DNA from: Apoderus coryli
Lineage: Eukaryota > Arthropoda > Insecta > Coleoptera > Attelabidae
Direction: 5' to 3'
Length of the DNA stretch: 64,000 nt
Assembly: GCA_911728435.2 (NCBI GenBank)
Contig: OU452203.1
Location: 21,516,134 to 21,580,133, forward strand
This document shows, in pieces, positions 55,796 through 64,000 of this stretch (within the stretch, counting starts at the first letter, position 1; every line of letters begins with the position of its first letter). The translations under genes and the position numbers were made by a program. The notes beneath the pieces were generated by a model. The model was given only the letters and a program-made list of their open reading frames with translations. It had not been told where the DNA came from and ran no database searches.

Positions 55796-57035
55796 CTCTT
55801 TTCGGCACAGAATTTTGCTACTCATTCGTACCTATGCAGCACAGTAAAAAAAAGTATTTAATAAATACAATTTTTTTAGCCAAAATATGAGATACGTATT
55901 AGAATAAGTAAAAAATGATGATTTTCTAAACCTCATTATGTCAATTTGACAGCTACAGTGTGGTACAACGTATGTACCAGTGTGCCGGTAAGAACAAAAT
56001 ATAAAACGAATAATGTTTCTTAATAGACCAGATTTATTAAAAAAACAAAAATAAAGTTACAAAAAAAACAAAATTTAGTTTTTGTGATACTCCTGAAAAC
56101 AACTTTTTTATTTGCCGAGACATAAGGGTACCTTGCATACGGTACAGGACCATTCAGTACGAACTTGGTGTGCTCTTGTACTGCACCTAGCACAGCGTCT
56201 TCTAGTGGAGCGGGCTGGTGAATGATCAGCTGATGTGAACCTTATTTCAATGGGAAACTGTCGCAATATTTGCCACATTTCCTTCGGACCATGAAACTAC
56301 GGGACCTTTTTTATTTTCATTCATCTGCGTGTTGTTATTTAGATAGCTTGCTAAAGGAATATCATCATCAATAGAGTCATCATCAGGTAATAACTGTAAA
56401 CTTATATTTTGAGCCTGAAAATCTACGTCAATTTCGTGGTCATCCGACTCATTCAAGTCGATGGATTCAGCATCACTTGGTATTCCAATTGTTTCCAACT
56501 CATCAAATAGCTGTTCTGTTGTCATACTGACCAATTTATCATAATAACGTGGTGAACGCATTATCTCTTTTGAAACCGCAACACCTGAAAATTTTAACTT
56601 TGTTGAATATTACTGCATAGTGGTACGATTTCCGGATCGGATATTAGTCTCAAAACATACCAAAAAAAAATTAGGACTACGAAAAATATTTTTTCTAATA
56701 AGAACACAAACAACAACGAACTAAAATATTCAAAAAACAACAATACAATACTTACCATTTGAAAAATAAACGTTCAAGAAATGTCAAGTATGCAAAAACT
56801 CACTTTTTCAGATATAATGTTGCACCGGACAAGTTCAAACAGATATTGTTCCAAAAAAACTAATCAAATAGTTACCTTACACCCTACGCAGGTGGGGAGA
56901 GATGTGGTATAATAACGGTGTCGCTGTGCTTTACAGGACAGAAGTTTGTTGAGGTGGTACACTGTATGCACCCGTGTGCCGCAACTTAGTATTTTCATGT
57001 GGTACAATTTTTATACCCATGTGCCGGAAAGAGTT
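55796..57035 (-). mobile_element. piggyBac-type element, deletion derivative
   Basis: Bounded by TTAA on both sides (55792-55795 and 57036-57039), with inverted termini CTCTTTTCGGCACA and CTCTTTCCGGCACA. Subterminal repeats of GTGTGCCGG and TGGTACA lie inside both ends. The transposase is reduced to its N- and C-terminal parts on the minus strand, so the middle with the DDD core is deleted. TTAA target use is diagnostic for piggyBac. Confidence 0.9.
56085..56561 (-). pseudogene. piggyBac transposase, N-terminus joined to C-terminal zinc finger
   Basis: 56247-56561 encodes an acidic N-terminal region (MTTEQLFDELETIG, ESIDLNESDDHEIDVDF) ending near VVSWSEG, typical of piggyBac N-termini. In a second frame, down to about 56119, follows a Cys-rich end. 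It has RRRCARCSTR and then EWSCTVCKVPLC, i.e. the C-terminal cysteine-rich domain that binds the transposon ends. The catalytic domain (about 400 residues in the family) is missing between them, near 56265-56275. Confidence 0.8.
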
Positions 57036-57180
57036 AAAGCTATAAATAATGAGTTAATATTTCTGCTATGTTTAAGAAGTACGTTTTTTTAAAATATTTT
57101 TTACCCTATTTTACACTATTTGCGAAGGCCAATGTGGTCTAATATTTTATTTTCAAATTTTAGGTTATATTCAACTAAAG

Positions 57181-58285
57181 TGTATTCAGATGTTAGTGTT
57201 TTTACCATTTTATTGTCCTTTTCCTTTTTTATTCTTATTTGCATCAGACAAATCTTCGCGGCTGTATGACCTACGACCAATTCAAAAATTATTAAATAAA
57301 TACTGAAGATCAAGAAAATTTTACGCCTAAAGTTAAATAAATTTGAAGAAAACAGCACAACCATAAAACTTACATACAGCTCTGAATTTTGATATCCCCT
57401 GTATTTTCAAAACATGCATTTCCAGCATGTCCTACACAACACACTTCCCTGCTTTTCTATTTTTTCCTTGTGATGTTTGTCATTGTTATTCCTCTTTTGT
57501 TGCAATATATGCTACAGCCTTTGAGACTCGTCTGGCTGCTCCAGACCAATTCCTTCCTCGTTTAAGCGAGCACATAAATCTTTTTTTCTAAGAAGGATTA
57601 CAGAGATTTTTTTCACTACTCCCTTTTAGAGCTAGTTTGTTTTGTTTGTATTTTTTGTTTTGTTGGACGTTTTATTGAGTTTTGGGAGTGGTAAACGAGC
57701 TGAAGTGTCTGGAAATCTCAACAATTTTTAAAAGAAAATCTTTTATCAACGTATTAAATGTAACTCCTATATTACATATATTTTTATAAAAAAATCTTGC
57801 TCTATTTATAGCTGTTAACATCGTCGGCTTAAAATATTAAAAATAAGCTTTCTGTAAATAAACACACCCCATTCGTATTCATCATTTAACAATTTTATAC
57901 CATGCCAAAAATCAGCAAGGGCTCTAATTGGCTCAATTCAACTAAATCTCCTAAAATCAGGTCTTCCAAATGAACAACCAATTATAATATGCTTTATAGC
58001 ACAATTTTTTTGTTTTACCTTGGTTAGCAGATGAATCTTATGTTGTGTGAAATAACACTAACAGAATTATTTGATCCCGCTATTATTAAACAGGTCATAG
58101 AACATTCTAAAGAGAGGAAATACGAGACAATGTATATAGGGATGAGGGTATAACCCCGACCTAAATGATTATAAGCTTTACACAAACGTTCTTTTCGTTA
58201 TTTTAATTTTTACTGGTAGTTTTAAAGGTTTTTTCACATATTGTCTCACTGGAAATATACAAAAATATTTAATTGGCCTTCATAC
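57181..58285. other. Intronic spacer, no gene seen
   Basis: AT-rich; a short minus frame at 57116-57364 has no recognisable content. Confidence 0.35.
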
Positions 58286-58365
58286 AATTGGTTTCACATC
58301 TGGGGTGAAATTTGTAATGACTAGTGGTGTCCCACAGGGATCGGTACTAGCACAGACATTGTGCA
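58285..58365 (+). pseudogene. Tiny RT fragment (PQGS box)
   Basis: The plus strand reads GVKFVMTSGVPQGSVLAQTL, matching the conserved segment before the catalytic box of non-LTR reverse transcriptases; nothing else of the enzyme is recognisable around it. Confidence 0.6.
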
Positions 58366-58587
58366 ACATTAGAGAGACATAGGCGATTCATAAACCTTCA
58401 GGGTTGTCGCCCGTTGGCTGGGGTGTTCTGTCATCAGAATCTGTGCTGTCCACTTTTTGATTTGCTTTATGTTCAAATAATTTTTATTCATGTATCTGTT
58501 AGTTTTAAGATTTCTATTTGACATTGTATACGTTATATTTTACTTTGTGTGTTTTGAAAAATGTTTAAAATTTGTATGGTTGCCTTC

Positions 58588-58745
58588 CAGGCTGATGATG
58601 GAGCTGGAACTCCGAAACATGTCCCTTTGATTAAAGATTTTGAAAAACTAATAGTGGAGACGACGAAATTGTTTCATTGTTATTAGATTACACTCCACTG
58701 CATCAAATGGATTATTTCTTTAATTTGCAATTAATTTTGCTTAAG
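58588..58745. mobile_element. Inverted-repeat element, copy 2 (half)
   Basis: Contains AGGCTGATGATGGAGCTGGA, ACTCCGAAACATGTCCC and GTGGAGACGACGAAATTG, then CACTCCACTGCATCAAATGG. It corresponds to one arm plus flank of the element at 50566-50840, in inverted orientation for the flank. Confidence 0.75.
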
Positions 58746-59283
58746 GAATCTGTTTTGTTTTCCAGGTATATGGTGGGTCCTACTGAGACTTTGATGAGTG
58801 TATGCCTCCCCTTTACTTACCCTGTACATTAGTCTATAAGCTGATTAAATTGAAGCTCTGAAATCGTATTTACAAACACACTACAAACAGTTAAGTCAAT
58901 TTAATGTTGTTTCGTACAATAATAAACTCCACATTAAAACAAAGCTATAATCCCAACTAGCTTCACACAGATGCAAACTTAACAAAACACGTTAAAGACA
59001 AAGTGTTGAAATACTAAATTAACTAAGATATTTCCAGATAAATACACGTACCATTTCATTCCGCATTAATTTTAAGGGGGTCGAATTAGAGATAAAGCTC
59101 TAAAAGCTCTATATAGGCTTTTATGCCTACGTTTACATTGACATAAAGGAAATTTCCACCCATCAAGAAGTCAGGGTGCTATAGGGCTGTTAATACTGTG
59201 AAAGCTTAGGCATTCCCGTAGTTGAGAAAGCAACAACCCCTATAAATATTAACATTTCTTAACCTAGTGAAATAAATACTTAC
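58746..59283. other. Intron next to receptor exon 1, no other feature
   Basis: Start of the 23-kb intron (minus-strand sense); no repeats or genes supported beyond the donor at 59282-59283. Confidence 0.4.
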
Positions 59284-59575
59284 GCACGAAGATATTGGAC
59301 ATCAACGTCGCAGGCAAACAAAACACAATCACCAAAATATCAGCCACGGCCAAATTAACGATAAAAAAGTTTGTAACTGTTCGCATACGCGGCGATCGAA
59401 ACACAACTGCGATCACGAAACAATTGCCGACTAATCCGACTGCGAACACTATAAGGTATGCTATACAATAGACTGCTGTCATATACATTGAATGGCGATA
59501 GAAAAGGTGATCGAATTGCGATGCTCCTGATTGTTCGGTCGCATTGTTTGCGTAAGTTGAGGCGTTGTTCGGCAT
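59284..59575 (-). CDS. SIFaR: SIFamide receptor-like GPCR, coding exon 1 (N-terminus, TM1, TM2)
   Basis: Begins [17 protein letters not shown] with two N-glycosylation sequons (N4, N11), so the N-terminus is extracellular; no signal peptide is seen. TM1 is about 32-56 ([20 protein letters not shown], with the conserved GN). TM2 (about 70-90) contains [19 protein letters not shown] (LAxAD). The exon ends after ATCTTCGTGC at donor GTAAGT with one base of a Pro codon left over, exactly matched by exon 2. An upstream acceptor (59618-59619) and a 42-nt 5' leader precede the ATG. The TM1-TM2 blocks are strongly SIFamide-receptor-like. Confidence 0.93.
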
Positions 59576-59617
59576 GATTATCGTCGCTGTAAGGGTGGGG
59601 TTACGTTCGGTGTGGAC

Positions 59618-59619
59618 CT
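59618..59619 (-). other. SIFaR: Splice acceptor of the 5'-UTR intron of the receptor gene
   Basis: The minus strand reads AATTTCTTTACAG before GTCCACACC. A mariner element ends only 39-40 nt upstream in transcription sense (59658), right beside the polypyrimidine/branch region. Confidence 0.7.
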
Positions 59620-59658
59620 GTAAAGAAATTTAGGTTATTCAAGAATCGAATGGAATTA

Positions 59659-60886
59659 TTGGGTCTGCCAAATAACTTTTTTTTTTTGAAAATGCTATAA
59701 AAGAAAAACTGCTGAATATTTTCTCAAATTTCTTTTTTTATTTGAAAGTACAATCCTTCCGGTTAATAATGACAAATAATTTCATTCAAATGGCTGCCTC
59801 GGCTGGCCATGCACAATCGGTCCAATTTTTAAGCACATTATCGATTGTGTGCAGCTGTATTTCACCAATGGCTTCACGAATATTGTCCTTTAAAGCGTCA
59901 ATTGTCTCTAGCTTGTCGGCGTAACATTTATCTTTGACGGCACCCCACAAATAATAGTCCAACGGTGTCAAATCGCAGCTCCGAGGTGGCCAAACGACAT
60001 CAGCTCTGCGGCTGATAATGCGATCTTCAAAAACAGGGCGCAAAACATCGAGTGTAGCTTCGGCTGTGTGGCATGTAGCGCCGTCCTGTTGAAACCAAAT
60101 GTTGCCAATATCCTCCCCTTCAATTTTTGTGAACAAAAATTCGTTCAACATGGCCCGATAACGATCGCCATTGACTGTAACGGCCACTCCTTGCTCATTT
60201 TCAATTATGCCTCCGGACCAAAATCCGCACCAAACAGTGACTCGTTTTGGATGCGACAATTTTGCTTGTTTACATACCCGCCAAGATCAAAATGAGCTTC
60301 ATCTGAAAAGATGATTTTTTTGGCAAAATCGGATCTTCTGTAAGTCGATCGCAGGCCCACTGAGCGAAGCGAAAACGCATTGGATGGTCAGTTGGCTTCA
60401 ACTCCTGAACCAATTGGACTTTGTATGGCGTCATACCAAGGTCTTTATGCAAAATTCGTCTCAATGATGTCTCCGAAATGTTCAATTTTTGAGACCGACG
60501 GTGAATTGATGTTGATGGCGCTTCACGCACACTTTCTGCCACAGCAGCAATATTCTCGGGTCTACGCATTGTATTTGGCTTTTCACGCTTTGGTTTATCG
60601 ATGAGGATGCCAGTTTCTTTCACTTTTTTCACGAGATAACGAACATACGGAGCTGACGGTGCTTCTCTTCCATAATCCGTACGCAATTTTCGCACACATT
60701 CTGCAACATTACCACGATTTTCAAAGCAATGTCGCAATATTTCCCAGCGTTGTTCAAGCGTATACACAACCATATTCGTTCAGCGGAAGGATAAAACTAA
60801 TTATCTGTCAAATCAGACATGAGCTAAGTGTTATCCTTCACGAAATAAGCACTAGTTGAAAAAAAAACGTTAAATGGCGGACCCGA
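59659..60886 (-). mobile_element. Mariner, DD41D (rosa-type), copy E, decayed
   Basis: TA-flanked (59657-59658, 60887-60888), with terminal TTGGGTCTGCCAAATAAC and inverted TCGGGTCCGCCATTTAAC. Several deletions make it about 80 bp shorter than copy C. Confidence 0.94.
59763..60773 (-). pseudogene. Mariner DD41D transposase, broken
   Basis: The N-terminal ATG and 167-codon frame (60270-60773) end in a frameshift near the first catalytic block (a one-base loss in the GCCGATTTTGCC equivalent, about 60330). A deletion removes the NPHAYIEKPM region (about 60250), another removes the segment before ENEQGVAV (about 60203), and a third lies near the C-terminus (DCAWPAEA, about 59815). The second and third catalytic Asp blocks remain (60259 down). 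Inactive. Confidence 0.92.
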
Positions 60887-60888
60887 TA

Positions 60889-61800
60889 CTTTCGCCTATT
60901 ACTTAATAGGTTTTTCAAGCATAATAGCTGTCTCGACAAAACGATAGAATCTATTTCATTTATTTATTTTTTGCGTAATGGACACAAAATTTAGTATTAC
61001 GCATATTGTTTTCAATTCTAAAACTAATTTACATTCAGTTTGTGTCCCCCCACAATTAAAACTGACAAATGGATGAAACAGGCAGCACAAAATGTCATAA
61101 AAATGGGTAGTTTCATTTAAAACTGCCACTCTACTTTGAGTAGGGATAGTATTTTTGAATATCTACAGGGTATTCCCTTTAAAAACTTTTTTTGACAGAT
61201 GTTTTTACGTGGAATTCAGCTGACATACCCTCAACAGTCTCAACCAAAATAGGACACAGTGTACATCCACATTTTGAGGTCCTCTGATTTCTACAAATCA
61301 TCTACTACCTGTTTTGTAGAGTATCCTACGATTATTTATGTGAGGGTTTTCAAATAATAACTACCTACCTGCGCAATTACATAAGTAGTTCGCAAACTCT
61401 TTTTCATCATTCTAATAATAGCATTTCGTCTCGGTTACTTTACATAATGATTGCCATTTTCAATTGTACCGAACAATAGTTGTAGCCGTTTCTCACATCT
61501 GTCTGATCCTTTCTTTTGATAGCACGTTTTCGCCTTTGAATGCGAGTAAACAGGTATTTAAATCGGTGACTGTGCTGAACGAAATAACCGCCCATTTGTG
61601 CAATGTTATTTGAATAGACTCATGAATATTCCATTTCTTATTTCAATCTATTACGAATTAATTTATTTGGAGTTATCCGGTGCAGAAGTGTGGAGATTGA
61701 GAGGGTTTGCCATACGTTTGAGAGCACAGACAGCACGTGCACACGATGCCATGCTGCCTAAACCTGAGATTGTCTCATATTAATTTTCAGTAGTAATACC
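60889..61800. other. No gene seen
   Basis: Region upstream of receptor exon 1, probably within its 5'-UTR intron or promoter-proximal DNA. A TACAGGGTATTCCCTTTAAA motif at about 61165 resembles transposon ends. No supported gene. Confidence 0.35.
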
Positions 61801-61811
61801 CCTAGGATCTT

Positions 61812-61945
61812 GATAATACCGAGATAATTTTGCCATAGAGAATGCCGAAAGCGTGTTGCTTGATAATAGCCTAAGGCCGAGGGCTATTATCCTTGAGCAA
61901 CTCGCTTGAAGGATTCTCTAAGACAAAATTTTGAGTATTCAATAA
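61812..61945. repeat. Foldback (inverted repeat), ~130 bp
   Basis: Left arm blocks GATAATTTTGCCATAGAGAAT, CTTGATAATAGCC and right arm blocks GGCTATTATCCTTGAG, ATTCTCTAAGACAAAATTTT pair around a short loop near 61875 (AAGGCCGAGG). The palindrome is imperfect with small mismatches. It may be a MITE; no target duplication identified. Confidence 0.75.
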
Positions 61946-62051
61946 GATAATTTTTTACTTTGTAGATATCCAAAATTTGATTGTCAATCTGACGTTTAAT
62001 AATTTTCAATACAAAATGTATTAGTTTTAATCAAACAAATATTATTCATTT

Positions 62052-63618
62052 TTATTTAAAACTACAGTTGTGAAAAGTACAATTGCTAAATGTTAAATTG
62101 AAAGAGGAGTTTCCTGAAGTTGACGGATTGTTAATTTCCACTGTAGAAGAAATGCCTCGCATGGTGCTCATTATTTCACCATGGCGTTCTTGGTTAATAT
62201 TCAAGTACGGTTTAATTGAATTAGAGCTGCTATGTCCTGTTATTTTTATTAATTGCTGTTCAGGAATTCCTTTATTTGCCAAATGGCTAAATGCAGTTGA
62301 TCTGTTCGAATGATTGGATATCTTTTTACACTTAGTGTCCAAACCAATAGCTTGCGCAGATGATTTGGTCCACATGTTAATTGTGTTCTTGCCTACCGGT
62401 ATATTGTCAAACCATGTGTCACTTTCGGATTTCCAGAAACGATTTGGTCTCAAGAATAAACGACTGGAAGTAATATTTTTCCCCCTTTTGGACAATAATT
62501 TATGGAATAACCGAACAGAGCATGCACTTTCTTTTGCAATATTTGGAACAAGCCACTTACTATTTGTACAACTTTTCGATCCTCCTTGGCATGTTTTACT
62601 GAATATTGGATTGTATTCAATTCTGTTGGTTGGCGTTCCATAATAATAATAATAATCAGTTTATTTGCAGTTCAAAATACAAAAAAAAAAACAATTCCAG
62701 ATATAATACAATACAGTAACAGAACTACAAAAGGGGTTAGATGGCAGTAAAAACTGATTTTAAAATCTAACCCTAAATTAACAGTTAAATAATATAAGTC
62801 AATAATACCCCATAATACATATTCGAATTAACCATAATCCCTAACTAATCTACACTACAAAAAAAAATAAACCAGAATTTCATTGTACAAAAAAAAAGTC
62901 ATCATAATACAAAATAACACAAAATGTGAACAACATAACAGCAATATAAGAATATAAAAAAAAAGAAAAAAAACAAAATTAAAATAATAACAAACAAAAG
63001 CTTTAAACGATCAACGAGTAATAGGTAAAGTGTTAATGTTAATCATTATTTTTTCTCAATCGTGAACATCTATAAGGCAATCAGCTGGTTCACCACCTCG
63101 CCAAGCTAACTCAACAGCTACAATATGGTAAAAAAATTTTCGTAAACCTTCTGGTGTACATTCATCCCATAATCCAATGATTCTAGCCAAATCACTTAAA
63201 CTTAAATTTGATGAACTGCATTTTCGTTTGTTTGGATCCTGCTGTAATCTTTTACGTTTTGCATTTCTTGCACCTCGCCCATTTTGTATATCACACTGGT
63301 AAACGGGTCGAATACAATTTTGAAGTCATTGAAGTATTTTTCCTGGAGTAGCCTACTCGTAGTATTCCAAATTGTTTTTACAGTTGCTTCTTTATATTCA
63401 GTTCCGTCAGCTTTTCTCATATTCACCGCCTAATCTTTCAATATATTAGCCAAATTATGCAAACTCGTTTCAGCATTCAGTTCGTATTCTCTGGTCGCAC
63501 AAAACTCTAGGAATAGTTTCTATACATATTTTTTTGATTTGATTGTATTTTTTGGTATATTATTAGATATAATATCATTCATTGCATCGTTAGATGCAAT
63601 ACCAAATCTTCGCGACAT
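62052..63618 (-). pseudogene. Crypton-like tyrosine recombinase, interrupted
   Basis: The N-terminal half (63618 down to about 63055) starts MSRRFGIASNDAMNDI and has two stops, then the core-binding block ATVKTIWNTTSRLLQEKYFN, a frameshift, and a block around LSDLARIIG. After an inserted sequence (62642-63055) the C-terminal half (62641-62052) follows. It has ISNHSNRSTAF (HxxR), IPEQQLIKITGHSSSNSIK and PYL, matching the His-x-x-Arg, His and Tyr of tyrosine recombinases. The low-complexity end (NLTFSNCTFHNCSF) is typical of these insect proteins. This is a Crypton-type recombinase that would integrate a circular element; this copy is dead. Confidence 0.72.
62642..63055 (-). mobile_element. 3' end of a non-LTR element inserted in the recombinase
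   Basis: Minus-strand sense: A/T-rich non-coding 3' UTR ending AAATAAACTG followed by a (ATT)n tail at 62642-62656. It separates the two halves of the tyrosine recombinase, whose reading resumes on either side. Confidence 0.65.
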
Positions 63619-63619
63619 T

Positions 63620-64000
63620 TTTAAACCAGTTGTCAGTTTGACGTTTAATTAATTTTTAATAAAAAAAAACACCACATGAAGGGTATTATCGCTGTAATCC
63701 AGAGGTAATTGGATGAAATTTGACACATGACTTAAAATTAAGTAATTTGATTGGTTACTATATTTAGTAGAAAAATTATCAATAAAATACCAAAACAGAC
63801 TAACCCAGTTTTGGGTTGGAATACAGACGTGTTTCGGAATGCACAGATTCCGTCTTCAGTGACATTACCAAGAAACGTTAAGTTGAGGATTTTACATTTA
63901 TACATTCCGTAAAGTTAAGATAAGATTATAAATATCCATTCAATCTATTAGGCTGTTACTTTCTTATTTTAAATGGAACACCCTATATGTAATTATATTT
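63620..64000. other. Right window edge, no gene seen
   Basis: AT-rich. The segment 63800-63880 (GACGTGTTTCGGAATGCACAG … ATTCCGTCTTCAGTGACAT) carries a GTTTCGGA core like that of the repeats at 50650 and 58610, and the window ends with an ACACCCTATA motif; both suggest transposon-derived pieces. Confidence 0.4.

Larger units (their letters stand above)
55313..57180. repeat. Degenerate ~115-170-bp tandem units, split by a piggyBac insertion
   Basis: A unit with TTTGACCC(C)TTTT, ACTAT.T.CGAACGCCTATG and CATTTT.TAGGTTATATTC recurs at about 55320, 55425, 55575 and 55725. It occurs once more at about 57095-57170, on the far side of the piggyBac element (55796-57035). Joining the flanks restores the array, so it predates the insertion. 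Confidence 0.72.
7183..59575 (-). other. SIFaR: SIFamide-receptor-like gene, full coding span (3 coding exons)
   Basis: Coding exons: 59284-59575 (292 nt), 36106-36205 (100 nt) and 7183-7954 (772 nt), all minus strand. They join in phase (1 nt + 2 nt, then 2 nt + 1 nt) to 1164 nt, or 387 residues plus stop. All four junctions have GT/AG dinucleotides. Introns are about 23.1 kb (36206-59283) and 28.2 kb (7955-36105). A further 5' UTR intron is likely, because a good acceptor (TTTACAG) stands at 59618-59619 just upstream of the ATG. The introns host three cuticular genes, a whole Polinton and most of the window's other transposons. Confidence 0.88.

Overview
The window is nuclear DNA of an insect, AT-rich and heavily loaded with transposons. 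I cannot name the species; a beetle is a reasonable guess because of the low-complexity cuticle genes and the transposon mix. Evidence for an insect: a neuropeptide GPCR matching the SIFamide receptor, three Val/Pro/His-rich cuticular protein genes with the usual tiny first exon, TATA plus TCAG-type core promoters, mariner DD41D (rosa-type), piggyBac, BEL/Pao, Crypton-like and many Jockey/CR1-type non-LTR elements.

Backbone: one host gene dominates. The SIFamide-receptor-like gene lies on the minus strand, with coding exons at 59284-59575, 36106-36205 and 7183-7954. They join in phase into 387 residues, with introns of about 23 kb and 28 kb. Nested in its 3'-proximal intron are three small cuticular genes (8315-8867 minus; 29296-29980 plus; 33712-35594 plus) and a complete 14.3-kb Polinton/Maverick. 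The rest of the introns is retrotransposon remnants, mariners, MITEs and tandem repeats.

Polinton (13010-27295): a virus-like element with a perfect 6-bp target duplication and ~400-bp terminal inverted repeats. Each repeat carries an 82-bp near-perfect palindrome and iterated motifs. Minus-strand genes: a gutted protein-primed DNA polymerase B (C-terminal fragment only, frameshifted), a coiled-coil protein, integrase with chromodomain, a fibre-like protein, a DUF8207-like protein and the packaging ATPase. Plus-strand genes: an OB-like small protein, a spliced CxxC protein, a PLA2/pVI-like fusion, adenain-like protease, a small protein, the minor capsid (penton) protein, a 63-residue protein and the major capsid protein. 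A last minus-strand gene sits near the right end. The virion-building set is open while the polymerase is destroyed, so the element should depend on another copy for replication.

The most unusual signal is at the PLA2/pVI-protease boundary. The protease has no ATG. It sits in the -1 frame behind a canonical A AAA AAC slippery heptamer placed one codon before the upstream stop. An 8-nt spacer separates the heptamer from a 10-bp perfectly complementary long-range stem. This looks like programmed -1 frameshifting making a pVI-like/protease fusion.

Other mobile DNA: four DD41D mariners (4495-5790, 30164-31466, 37481-38785, 59659-60886), of which only the 37481 copy has an intact ATG-started transposase; an irritans-type mariner fragment next to the 30164 copy; a piggyBac deletion derivative between TTAA sites (55796-57035); a BEL/Pao 3' end nested in a non-LTR RT (38940-39990); a Crypton-like tyrosine recombinase split by another element (62052-63618); and at least seven non-LTR RT remnants. 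No rRNA, tRNA, CRISPR or bacterial-type features were seen.
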